DNA of 64,000 bases. Source: Trichuris trichiura (Eukaryota; Nematoda; Enoplea; Trichinellida; Trichuridae). The stretch covers positions 3,968,001 through 4,032,000 of the forward strand of contig JBAJFE010000005.1 of the NCBI GenBank assembly GCA_037903355.1. Reading direction: 5' to 3'. Position numbers and translations under genes: made by a program. Below the pieces are notes generated by a model that was given only the letters and a program-made list of their open reading frames with translations, did no database searches and had not been told where the DNA came from. Position 1 is the first letter of the stretch; each line of letters opens with the position of its first letter. Positions 24,317-39,123 of the stretch are shown here, piece by piece.

Positions 24317-27300
24317 ATGAATCTTCTACTCGCTTTTCTCGTTTTCGCAGGAATTCTTGCTGAAGTCAATGGATACTTTCCAAAAATAATAGAGCAAAGG
24401 ACACAATCGACTCTTCCAAAGGTTAGTAAATGTGCCACGCACTTAGAGTAAGTTCCCACTTATGAAGACGGGAACAGCGACTTCGTGATAGTTTGGATAG
24501 TCTAAACATTTTGCACTTCAAATAGGCACTTGCGCACGCCCGTTAGCAAAAGTCTTAAAGCCATTTATGCTAATTAACTACTACTTCCACTTTGTATTGG
24601 AAAACAATTTTCCATTCAAAAGTTTCTAATCTACACGCCTATATATACATATACATCCAGCTCCGTGAATTAACTTAACCATATCCTCCATGTATTATCG
24701 TGAACAACAAGCACACAAAAGCATTATAATGTCAGACTGCCCAAATTCGCATGTAAGCTAACGATGTCCTTTTGTTCCAGCACTATGAACCCTACCAAAG
24801 CCACCTCAAGAATGAGCATATCGTAAGTACAATGTTACGTACATTCGGAATAGAACATTTTTACTCAGCCTGATCGCATTGTAATCTTCACCACGACGAG
24901 TGCATACTCAACCCTCTAAACTGACCTTAAACACAGAGCTAAGGTCAGACTCCACAGCCCATTAGCATGTTTTCTGAAGGCGGGAATAATAGCACGCAAA
25001 AGAATTATAATGCCAGATTGCTTCTATTCATATGTGAGCTAACGCTATCTTTTTGTTTCAGTACTATGTACAAGAAGGAAGGCATTTCATTACTGACCCT
25101 ATCGTAAGTACAGTGTTACGTACATTCGGAGTAGAACACTTTTACTCAACCTGATCGCATTGTAACCTTCACCACGACGAGTGCACCCAGTCCTCTAAAC
25201 TGACCTTAAACGCAGAGCTGAGGTCAGACTCCACCGCCCATTAGCATTGTTTTTTTTGAAAATGGGAATCATAGTACGCAAAAGCATTATTATAACGCCA
25301 AACTGCCTCTATTCGCATGTGAGCTAACGATGTCCTTTTGTTGCACCACTATGAACAATACGAAAGGCACCTGAAGAGTGAGCCTATCGTAAGTACAGTG
25401 TTACGTACATTCGGAATAGAACACTTTTACTCAGCCTGAACGCATTCTAATCTTCTCCACGACGAGTGCAAACTCAACCCTCTGGCCTGTCCTTAGACAC
25501 AGAGCTGAGGTCAGACTCCACAGCCCGTTAGCATGTTTTTTTGAAAGTAAGAATAATAGGTCTCACCATTGAGGTGAAGACAAAAGCTAAGCGACCTCAA
25601 GCCTGCCATAATATGCATCATATACAGAGAATACAAGAAAAAATTTGTCTTCGCTACTTACAATGACTCGCAAGACATATGGCGCAAGCTATGAATTTGT
25701 AAACCTTAACGCAATGTAAAATAGCCAAACAAACTAAGCGTGAGTTCACGGTGTCGTTATTGGCCACAAATGAAAACTTAGCTAAAATATATGATCTCAA
25801 GGGAAACGAGTAGATTGAAAACACACGAAAACTTTGTTTGGTTGTTTCTTCGCATTCTCAATGCGAATTAGAATTATTTTACTTCTTTCAAAGTTTTTAC
25901 GCCACACATTATTGACCGAAACCTTTCGCTCACCTCCTAGCTTTAAAAAAACGAGCGTCAAAGAACCCTTTGAACTGACAGCATTGCTATTAAAAGTGCA
26001 CTAAACTAAACTTCATTTGTGGAAAAAGTGGGAACGCTTTGACAGTTAAATAGAACCCATGCATGCATGGCACGTTTATGAATAGGAGTCCATTAAGTGC
26101 AATAATTAACTGCCGTTACGAATAATAAGCTGTCACGTAGCGGATATGACTTTTCATAAGCACCAAAGGTAAAAAAATTCAACAGTGCTGTAAGCGCGAA
26201 CAGCTATAAGCTATACTATTTAAGACGTATTGACTGGCCATGTTCATAAGCTATACTTAATGCTGCTTACTTGATTTAGTAATTGAATTGAGTTAATCGT
26301 TTTCAACATACAATGACATCGACAACTCGTTCACGCGATGCGCAACCTTTTTTACTTGTTTTATTACAACGTGGTGGAGCTTTTGACTTTAACTCACTTT
26401 GAAAAGGAACAGTCATCTTGTATGTTCGACTTTGAGAAACAGCAAAGCATTGGCAGCAACAAACCATTGATCCTATCAGTAAAGTCCAATGCCACTTTTG
26501 AAATACACAACAAACACGGAAGTGCATTCTTAAATATTTTTTGATCCGCGATTATCTTTGAAAGCAATGATGGCAACAATCACTGAATATAATTTTATGA
26601 AGTTGTTTGTTAGCATATTATCTAGAAAGAATAAACATTTGAGCTGATATGAGTGATTGAGGTAAATATAACTGGAACGTTTTGCAGTATCGCGACGCCT
26701 ACGTACAAATGGAAAGGCGATGCAACCAAGACTGCATGGATGCAGGAAGACAAGTTCTAGTATACTCAGACCCGCAGCACCACAGGTGTATGGGTAACTG
26801 CAAGCTGAGGGTAATAGATTTTTTTAATATCGAATGTGATATTACGCTGACAGAGCTAAGACAAAATATTCAACAATCGTAGCCGTATTTCACTCGATTA
26901 TGTCGTACGTAAAAGCATCATACAATTGAGCAAACTGTACGCCATTTTCACAGTTTTAATTTTTTGCAGGATTTTGATTATTTCAACAGCATAGATTTTC
27001 TGTTATTTATCCTCGAAATGTCAAACATGACTTGAAAGGAACTCCCACGACCAAATAAATCATACTAGTACGCCCAGTAAGTAATAGTACTTACCGTATA
27101 TTGCGGCCTATAAGAACACCCCTATACCTAAGTAATGGGTAGTAATGATTGGCCCAGTTAATCACTTAGTGAGTCTAATTGAGGTAGAAGACTTGCTGTT
27201 CAGCTCATAGGACTAATAAGTCGAACGCGAGCCTAGGAAGTACCAACTGGGCCAATTATTACCACCCATTACTTAGGTAGAGGGGTGTTCTTATAGGCCG

Positions 27301-27694
27301 TAATATACGGTAATTCAAAAACGGGAATTTTAAGGGTGAAGTTTCGAGATAAGAAGTAGGCAGTTCCTTGCAGATAATATTATGCATAATACGTTAAAAG
27401 TTTGGAAATAAACGTTTTTAACGAACGGGTAGCAAAGCCGCAAAAAATTTTTATTCTGCATAATACGTTGCATCGTAATTTCTCTAGTGAAGTGCATCTC
27501 AACACGTGTCATTGCATTTATAGCATGTCAATTTCCCTGGTCATCATAGTAAAGGTTACAAGAATAAATCGAAAAGTTCCAAACATCATAAGCAGGCGAA
27601 GAAAGGCAAGAGAAGCAAGAAGAGCAAGAGGAGCAGCAGCAGCAGTTCATCAAGCAGCAGCTCGTCCAGCAGCAGCTCCTCAAGCAGCAGCTAG
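24317..27694 (+). CDS. Array gene E: secreted protein with poly-Ser tail, about 146 aa
   Basis: Exon 1 24317..24421 (signal peptide MNLLLAFLVFAGILAEVNG), exon 2a 24781..24822, exon 2b 25062..25103, exon 3 26688..26810, exon 4 27524..27694, all phase 0. Exon 3 is 41 codons with C-x3-C-x17-C-x3-C. Exon 4 ends in a run of 20 serines after a Lys-rich stretch. Poly(A) signal at 27752. Exon 2 is triplicated within a 283-bp tandem repeat: 2a and 2b have good splice sites; a third copy at 25347..25388 keeps its donor, but its acceptor reads GCAC. Products with one (146 aa) or two (160 aa) exon 2 segments are possible. Function unknown. Confidence 0.75.
24700..25560 (+). repeat. Threefold tandem repeat around exon 2 of gene E
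   Basis: Three units of about 281-285 bp, each with the phrase GTAAGTACA(A/G)TGTTACGTAC after a 42-nt exon 2 copy. Encoded segments are HYEPYQSHLKNEHI, YYVQEGRHFITDPI and HYEQYERHLKSEPI. Confidence 0.8.
27091..27313. mobile_element. MITE with about 70-bp terminal inverted repeats
   Basis: Ends TTACCGTATATTGCGGCCTA and the reverse complement; inner arms include ACCTAAGTAATGGGT. The homologous sequence in gene B (near 11095) lacks it, so it inserted after the block duplication, or was lost from B. Confidence 0.65.
27402..27452. mobile_element. Fragment of hammerhead-bearing foldback element
   Basis: Only the terminal part (AATAAACG, AACGAACGGGTAGCAAAGCC, GCAAAAAATTTT) is present in intron 3 of gene E. 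It matches the start of the copy at 42158. Confidence 0.5.
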
Positions 27695-28341
27695 ACTATT
27701 CACTTAATCAATCGTGACTTCAGCATGCCACTTCAAACTTGACGAATATAAAATAAAGACCATTTGATAAAAATACCTCCTGAAGTCAATTAACCCCTAC
27801 AATAGAACTGAAGCATATCCAATTGCTCCAATTACTTAATTACTTTAGCCGCGACGTTATCTGCATTGCCGACGCAATAAAACCAACAATTTCCATCCTA
27901 CATTGACACGAACAGCTTATTCAACCGACTTGCAACAAGCGTGTTTATTCTATTACAGATACTTCTAACTACTGTTGAACCAACACTTTGAATTTGAGGA
28001 CTCATCTTGCATGTCGGACATCAATAAATGACAAAAGCCTAACATTAAATCGAAGCCTGACTTTATACGCAGAGAATGTCAAACGTCAGTACAAACAGTA
28101 CGTAATACAGCCTTCCGAACAGATCACGGAAGTCCAAATTCTTAATTATGTTTTCTTTCACTACCCACATTGAAAGAAAATATATTACACAAATATTACC
28201 GTTGATCACATAAGAGTTTTCGGTTGAATTCTTTCATCTGCTCATTGCTTTCCCTGCGAATGAAAGACTGTTTTCTCCGAATAGACAAAGCAAGACCCTG
28301 AGTTCACTTAGCCACTTAACAAAGAGCAGAAAAGTTATGAC

Positions 28342-28545
28342 AATTTTTTTCTTTTTTCCCTCGTAACGGCTTTTTCCTTGCAAAGTTAGTCGGATGGACG
28401 AGCTACCAACCATAAAGACCAACCGGACGGGCGGCGCAATCACGCTGATGCCGGGCCGTGGGTAGACCCGAAAGCGTCGTAAATAGGTTTTTGCAATAAA
28501 CGATAATTACACAAGTTGAAAATACCGCAAAAACAATTAGAAGAA
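28342..28545. mobile_element. Truncated hammerhead-bearing element in spacer E-F
   Basis: Contains CGTAACGG, GTCGGATGG and a decayed hammerhead core (CTGATGC, CGGGCC, GACCCGAAAGCG). The same insertion is present in spacer F-G at 35665-35860 but absent from spacer B-C. Confidence 0.55.
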
Positions 28546-28695
28546 AAATAACAAGTGTTTGCCTTTATTTGCTTCGTGGATTTTCAGTTGAACAGACAGA
28601 TTAATTTTTAGCTGACGTGCCGCAGATAGCCAACCGTAAAGTTAATTTTATCTGAACTTTCACAATGTGACGTTTTGGTACGGTACTATAAGTTT

Positions 28696-28916
28696 TCATA
28701 GTGATGTGTCTTTATTACGGAGCTATGTCCCATTGATATGTAAAATAAATTTTAATTTCCGCAGCTTTACGGTTTATCGGGACTTGGTCTATCGGTCCTC
28801 AGTGGTAACATAAGACCACTGAAGACGGGTCACGATAGGCCTGAAAGCTCCGGGAATTAAAATTTATTTTACATATCAACGCGACATACGCTCTGTAATA
28901 AAGACACATCATTATG
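28696..28916. mobile_element. Small foldback element with hammerhead-like core
   Basis: Inverted repeat with ends TGATGTGTCTTTATTACGGA and facing AATAAAGACACATCATTAT. Present only in spacer E-F. A hammerhead-like motif lies in the right arm and a decayed counterpart in the left arm. Confidence 0.6.
28815..28853 (+). ncRNA. Hammerhead ribozyme-like motif
   Basis: CTGAAGA, C, stem II GGGTC/GGCCT (with G-U pairing), GAAAGCTC. Stem I keeps two C-G pairs after a mismatch. Confidence 0.45.
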
Positions 28917-29639
28917 AGAGCTTTCACAATATAGCAACTCTGTCTGTACAGTCAATAATGTGAATTGTGCAATAGCAACGAGCCTTTAACGTGACCACTT
29001 CCTTTCCCTTCTAGCTAAAGGGAACAGGAAACAGAAAATTTTTGATTGTCTTTATGAAATAAAAACACTGCTTGATTAGTGCATTCTTTTCAAATGCAAC
29101 AATGCGTAAGAACATTTCTGTTCTCAGAAATGACGCGGCACTGTTGTACATAAACGTTAGACAGTCAATACTGAAGACCAGTTCATAAGACCTATTCAAA
29201 AGAGACTGCACTTTCAGGTGAGAAGAGCATTAGTTCATTTCGAAAAACTTCAGTAAACGGGACAAGCTTCAACAGGAGAAAAGTGCTTTTATTGAAATTA
29301 TTCCTGTCTGGCGCAGAGCACAAATCAGCCAGACTGTCCACGTAGAGCGACGACAGTCACTAACGTTTTATAAAAGAAGTTAACTGCGGCTCAAAAAACG
29401 AAATGGCGCCTAAAAAACGATATTAAGCAATTAAGTAAAACAGCCAATTCACTTTTCTAAAATGGATTGAATAAAAGTTGTTTTACGTTACAAACGAACT
29501 GAAGTTTTAAACTGATCGAACTATTCATGCGAAAATCTAGATAACGGCAAAAAGACAGATAATTACAGATAACTCAGAACATAACAACAGTGACTACGTT
29601 TGAAATAGGTGTTTTCCCAACGGGCAGTCGTTAGGATGG

Positions 29640-29815
29640 AGATTTGAGAGGCGGTTTATTCCCTGTTGAACGTAACAAAAAAATGCAATGAATCGAAGAA
29701 TTCGGCAACTGTTTCCGTCATCAGCAATGTAAGGCAAATCAAGCTTCGAATCGTTACATTCACTTGCTACGTTCAATGGGAAATAAAACGTTTTGAACCA
29801 TCTCTATCAAAAGAC
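29640..29815. repeat. Palindromic element (class 3), spacer E-F copy
   Basis: Facing arms around GAACGTAACAAAAAAATGCA and CGTTACATTCACTTGCTACG. Orthologous in position to 12794-12973 and 37035-37220. Confidence 0.5.
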
Positions 29816-30146
29816 ATTACCATCGCTAACCCTCTCAATAGTCAAGAGCAGTGCAAGAAGTCTTAGGATGCACACTGAACAGTACTTCCCGTCTAATTCA
29901 CAGAATGATCACATACGTTAAGCGCTATTTGAAAAAAGCAAGTAAGCGTCAAAATACAAGCGATAGTGGGACATGATGTGAGAGAGCCGAAAATAAGATA
30001 TCAATTAATCAACCATAAAAGCTATTATTCGTTGCATACAATCTGAAGTAGTAGAACCTGTAACAATGATAGTACGGTAGGCGACTGCCGTTTCGTCGAA
30101 TGCTGTAGTTCGTTCGAATGCAAAAGATGAACTGCTTTTAACCCGC

Positions 30147-30189
30147 CGTCAGCGGATGACGAATGAGGAATGGATTCGAAAGCTCCGAA
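30147..30189 (+). ncRNA. Relic hammerhead-like motif
   Basis: CGGATGA instead of CTGATGA, C, stem II GAAT/ATTC, GAAAGCTC. The same relic, with the same U4-to-G change, lies at 38708-38750. It predates the spacer duplication and is presumably inactive. Confidence 0.35.
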
Positions 30190-30470
30190 ATAACCATTGT
30201 TATAAACTGGCTAGGAATTGGTTAAAAATCGATCGCTACTGTAAACATAAGATCTAACGTGAAAAATCATACGCCCCCTTCTAAATTCAACAGAGTAGAT
30301 GCATAGAAACTAGTTGTTTTCCAGTGAACATCATCGCTAAAAAAACGTTGACATTTGAAGCCTATACAACGCGGAAATTTGACAAATATCCCAAATCATT
30401 TAACCGTAGCCACTGTTCCAAAAGACATATCACAGAAGCAAAAACAAACGATGCACTCTAGTCCCACGCA

Positions 30471-30504
30471 ATGCATATTCAGCTGCGCTGAGTTCAAACA
30501 AAGA
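30471..30504 (+). promoter_or_regulatory. Conserved upstream block of gene F
   Basis: AATGCATATTCAGCTG, then GAGTTCAAACAAAG, beginning 82 bp before the ATG. ATAAAAATGA follows about 42 bp before the ATG and GATCCATCAGCTAAAC directly before it. Confidence 0.6.
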
Positions 30505-30552
30505 TTAGAATAAAAATGAGGGTAGAAGGAAGCTGATCCATCAGCTAAACTA

Positions 30553-35009
<4,457 letters not shown>

Positions 35010-37456
35010 AGAAAACATTTAATCGCTTGTGAATTCAACATCCTATTTCAAACATGACAGATTTGAAATAAAGACTATTTGGTGAAAACGACTGTTCAGG
35101 TCAATTAACCCCTACAATAGAACTGAAGCATATCTAGTTGCTCTAATTATTTCCGCGCTAACCATGCTGTCATCTGGATTGGTGGCCCAATAAAACTAAC
35201 AATTTCCATCTTCGATTGACAGGAACAACTTATTTTCTCGACGTGAACTAAGCAATGTTTATCCTATTACATATACTTGTAGCTTCTGTTGATCAACCAC
35301 GTTGAATTTGAGGAGTTATCTTGCAATTCAGGCTTCAATAGATGACAAAAATGTAACATTAAATTGAAGCCTTACTTTACACGCAGGAAATGTCAAACGT
35401 CCGTAAAAACAGTACGTATTGCACTTTCGAAATAGACAACAGAAATCTAAATTCTCTATTATGTTTTCCTTCACTACGCGCATTCAAACCAGGCATATTA
35501 CATGGAAAGTGCACTGATCACGTAAGAGCTTTTGGTTGAGTTCTTTCATTTGCTTATTGCTTCCCCTGCAAATGAAAAATTACTTTTTCTGAATGGACAA
35601 AGCAACACCCTGAGTTAACTTAGCCACTTAACAAAGAGCAGAAAAAGTTATGACAACACTTTTTTCCTTTTCTTCGTAACAGGTTTTCTCTCTGCCAAAG
35701 TTAGTCGGATGGAGGGGCTCGCAACCATAAAGACCGACCTGACGGGCGGCGCAATTACGCTGTTAGCCGGTCATGAGTAGACCCGAAAGTTTCGTAAATA
35801 ACGCTTTTGCAATAAACGTTAATTAAACAACAGCCGGAAAATGCCGCAAAAAAATTTAGAAGAAAAATAACAAGTTTGCCTTTAACTGCTTCGTGGACTT
35901 TCAGTTGAACAATCTGATTAATTTTTAGCGGACGTGCCAGACAGCCATCCGTGCAGATAACTTTATCTGAATTTTCACCATAGTGTATGGTCTTCTACGG
36001 CTTTTCCCGTTTATCTGTTGTGCTTGTATCTGTAAATTAGACGAAACAGCTGTTCTACCAACGGACGGATGAGCCGTTATTAAGACAAATTGTACAGATG
36101 TCAATGCACTGAACTGTTTAATATCAGAGCTTTCGGAACGCTCTGATATTAAACAGTTGAGTGCATTGACATCTGTATAATTTTTCTTAATAACGGCTCA
36201 TCCATCCGTTGGTAGAGCAGCTGTTTCGTCTAATTTACAGATACAAGCACAACTGATAAACGGGAAAAGCCGTAGAAGACCATACACTATGAAATCCCAT
36301 CCCGTTACGATGCAACCGGTGTTCAAGAATTTTCACCATATAACAACGTTGCCTGCACAGTCAGTAATGCGAATTGTGAAGTTGTACCGCGGCTTTCACG
36401 TGACCACTTAGTTTCCCTTCTAGCCAAAAGGCAACAGGAAACAGAAAAATTTGGATTGTGTTTATGAAATAAAAACACTGCTTGATTAGTGCATTCCACT
36501 CAAATGCAACAATGGGAAAGAACATTTCTGTTCTCAGAAATGACGCGGCACTGTTGTACATAAACGTTAGACAGTCAATACTGAAGACCAGTTCATAAGA
36601 CCTATTCAAAAGAGACTGCACTTTCAGGCGAGAAGAGCATTAGCTCATTTCAAAAAGCTTCACTAAATTGCACAACCTTCAACAGGAGAAAAGTGCATTT
36701 ATTGAAATTATGCCTGTCCGACACAGAGCACAAATAGGCAGAGACTGTCTATGTAGAGCGACGACAGTCACTAACATTTTATAAAAGTTAACTGCGACTC
36801 AAAAAATGAAGAGGCACCTAAAAAGCTATATTAAGCAATTAAGAAAAACAGAAAAACAGATTCACTTTTCAAAAATGGATTGAATAAAACTTGTTTTACG
36901 TTACAAATGAACTGAAGTTTTAAACTGATCGAACTTCTCATGCGAAAATCTAGATAACGCGAAAAGACAGATGATCACAGATAACTCAGAACATAATAAC
37001 AGTGATTACCTTTGAAATAAATGTTTTCGTAACGGGTCATCGTAAGGATGGAAATTTTGAGAGACGGTTTATTCCCCGCTAACGTAACAAGAAAATGTAA
37101 TGAATCGAACCATTCGGAAACTGTTTCCGTCATCGGCAATGTAAGGCATATCAAGCTTCGATTCGTTACATTCTCTTGCTACGTTCAACGGTGAATAAAC
37201 CGTTTTCAACCATCTCTATCAACAGCGACTATCATTAGTAACCTTCTCAACAGTCAAGAGCACTACAGAAGTCTTAGCATAAACGTTAAACCGTATTTTC
37301 CGTCTAATTCACAGAATGATCACATACATTAAGCGCTATTTGAAGGAAGCAAGTAAGCGTCAAAATACAGGTGATAGTGGGACATGATTTGAGGTAGCCG
37401 ATAATGAGATATCAATTAATCAACCATAAAAGCTACTATTCGTTGCACACAAGCTG
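35010..37456. other. Spacer F-G, left part
   Basis: Homologous to the E-F spacer. It contains a truncated hammerhead-bearing element (35665-35860), a class 2 palindrome and a class 3 palindrome (37035-37220). Short open frames such as one at 36361-36621 recur in the homologous E-F and B-C spacers with disruptions, so I do not call a gene. Confidence 0.5.
35980..36291. mobile_element. Long palindromic element (class 2 variant)
   Basis: Arms of about 140 bp begin TAGTGTATGGTCTTCTACGG and mirror precisely; the turn is at GAGCTTTCGGAACGCTC. Related to 43727-44011. The E-F spacer lacks it, so insertion followed the spacer duplication. Confidence 0.7.
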
Positions 37457-37476
37457 AAGTAATAGAACCTGATTAA

Positions 37477-38161
37477 CTGATTAACAGAGCGATCAATTTA
37501 TGTGATCCAGAATTTCTCCGATCGGAATTCAACTACATTAGAAAAACATTCTACAAAAATGACTACCCGAAACCTTTTATCGACCAAGTATTCAAGCAAA
37601 AGCTGCGCAACCAGGAATCACGGCAACGAAGTAATTTGCCTGATATACGTTTAGTTATCCCCTATGTGGCAGGACTAGGAGAAAAGATTGTCCAGCTAGG
37701 AAAACGGTTAGGGTTCCGAGTCTTTTTCAAAGACTTCCTCAACCTCTGGACAATTCTCCGGAAGGACAAAACGAAAATCCCAGAAAACAAAAGGACAGGA
37801 TTAGTCTACGCAATCAAAAGTCCTTGCTCAGGTGTGTACATTGGGGAAACGAGCAACACCGTAGAAAATAGATTCAATGAACACATAAAAGGGCTAACCA
37901 CTTATAACAACGCTAAAAACATTCTCAGCAACGGCAACAACCATACAAGACAACGTGGAAGACCAATCAGACCCACAGATCACCATGGGGAAGGCAATAC
38001 AAGCCTCGGCTGTTGTGGAACACGCGTCACATTGCAATCAAAGCATTGACGCAAAAGTTTTATGCTATGAAAAGAATGTACGCTTACGGAAAATTAAGGA
38101 AGCTCTGTACATTAGAAACAACACAACCTACAACCGGGACAAAGGAGCGGAAATAAATTAA
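37477..38161 (+). pseudogene. RT C-terminus and GIY-YIG endonuclease of a Penelope-like element
   Basis: The frame opens just inside the element with NRAINLCDPEFL and NDYPKPFI, a pattern typical of the region after the Penelope RT core. A GIY-YIG-type segment follows, with GLVYAIKSPCSGVYIGET (about 37799-37852) and NRFNEH. Near 37955 the frame shifts by one: the C-terminal part (SAVVEHASHCN, LCYEKNVRLRKIKEALYI, NRDKGAEIN, stop at 38159) is in another frame. Most of the reverse transcriptase is absent. This copy cannot make an intact protein. Confidence 0.8.
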
Positions 38162-38233
38162 ATATGGACGAATGTGATGTTTTAGTACGGGACATACAGT
38201 CCCGTACTAAAACACTGATTTTGACAGATATTG

Positions 38234-38273
38234 ACCACTGACGACGGGTCGCGACAGACCCGAAAGCTCTGGA
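38234..38273 (+). ncRNA. Hammerhead ribozyme-like motif, Penelope copy 1
   Basis: ACCA, CTGACGA, C, stem II GGGTC/GACCC with loop GCGACA, GAAAGCTC, TGGA. Stem I is CCA/TGG, against CCG/CGG in copy 2: a compensatory difference. Confidence 0.6.
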
Positions 38274-38513
38274 AACTTTATTCTCTTTCTTTCTTGTGCT
38301 TGCCAACGGGACACAGCTACCGTAATAAAGACGCTGAATATGGACGAATATTGTAACCCGCTCGAATTGTTGCTCGCTCAACTAAATGGATACACCCGCT
38401 CGAATTGCTGTCAGACAAAGAAAAAAAACTAAGGCCCACTTTAAAACACTTGCCTTTAAAACAGCTACTACACTTTGTACGTCACTCGTACACTTATTCA
38501 TACGTCAAATTAA

Positions 38514-38554
38514 GACCGCTGATGACGGGTCGCGTTTGGACCCGAAAGCTACGG
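38514..38554 (+). ncRNA. Hammerhead ribozyme-like motif, Penelope copy 2
   Basis: ACCG, CTGATGA, C, stem II GGGTC/GACCC, GAAAGCTA, CGGA. All standard core positions are present, with one extra C between A9 and stem II as in nearly all copies here. Confidence 0.6.
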
Positions 38555-38630
38555 AGAATTTAGTAATAAAAGTTTTCAACGGGACTCAAAAATCCGTATA
38601 AAAAAGAAGCAACCCAAAGTAATAGAACCT

Positions 38631-39040
38631 GTAACAATGATAGTACGGTAAGCGACTGCCGTTTCGTCGAATGTTGTAGTTCGTTCGAATGCAAAAGATG
38701 AAGCGCTTTTAACCCGCCGTCAGCGGATGGCGAGTAAGGAATGGATTCGAAAGCTCCGAAATAACCATTGTTATAAACTGGCTAGGAATTGGTTAAAAAT
38801 CGATCGCTACTGTAAACATAAGATCTAACGGGAAAAATCATGCACCCGTTTCTAAATTCAAAAGAGTAGATACGTAGAAACGAGTTGGTTTCCAGTGAAC
38901 ATCATCGCTTAAAAAATGTTGACATTTGAAGCCTATGCAACGCGGAAATTTGACAAATATGCCAAATCTTTTAACCATAGCTACTGTTCAAAAAGACACA
39001 TCACAGAAGTAAAAACAAACGATACAATCTAGTCCTACGC
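38631..39040. other. Spacer F-G, right part
   Basis: Continues the spacer homologous to 30058-30470, including the relic hammerhead-like motif at 38708-38750. No coding exon seen. Confidence 0.5.
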
Positions 39041-39074
39041 AATGCATACTCAGCTGCGGTGAGGTCAAACAAGG
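39041..39074 (+). promoter_or_regulatory. Conserved upstream block of gene G
   Basis: AATGCATACTCAGCTG then GAGGTCAAACAAGG, beginning 83 bp before the ATG. AATAAAAATGGAGG and GATCCATCAG follow. Confidence 0.6.
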
Positions 39075-39123
39075 ATTAGAATAAAAATGGAGGTAGAAGG
39101 AAGCTGATCCATCAGTTAAACCA

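Larger units (their letters stand above)
37471..38616 (+). mobile_element. 5'-truncated Penelope-like retroelement
   Basis: It contains the end of a reverse transcriptase, a GIY-YIG endonuclease, a 15-bp perfect hairpin (38179-38213) and two hammerhead-like motifs 280 bp apart, and is bounded by a 14-bp target-site duplication. GIY-YIG endonuclease plus hammerhead motifs is the known signature of Penelope-like elements. Absence from the homologous E-F spacer dates the insertion after that duplication. Confidence 0.85.
37457..38630. repeat. Target-site duplication flanking the Penelope-like element
   Basis: Direct repeat AAGTAATAGAACCT at 37457-37470 and 38617-38630. The E-F spacer shows the single unoccupied version near 30043. 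Confidence 0.8.

Noticed and set aside
36361..36621. Minus-strand frame similar to ones at 29011-29211 and 12169-12366
   Set aside because: Repeated because the spacers are homologous; ends and frame differ between copies, as expected for non-coding duplicates.
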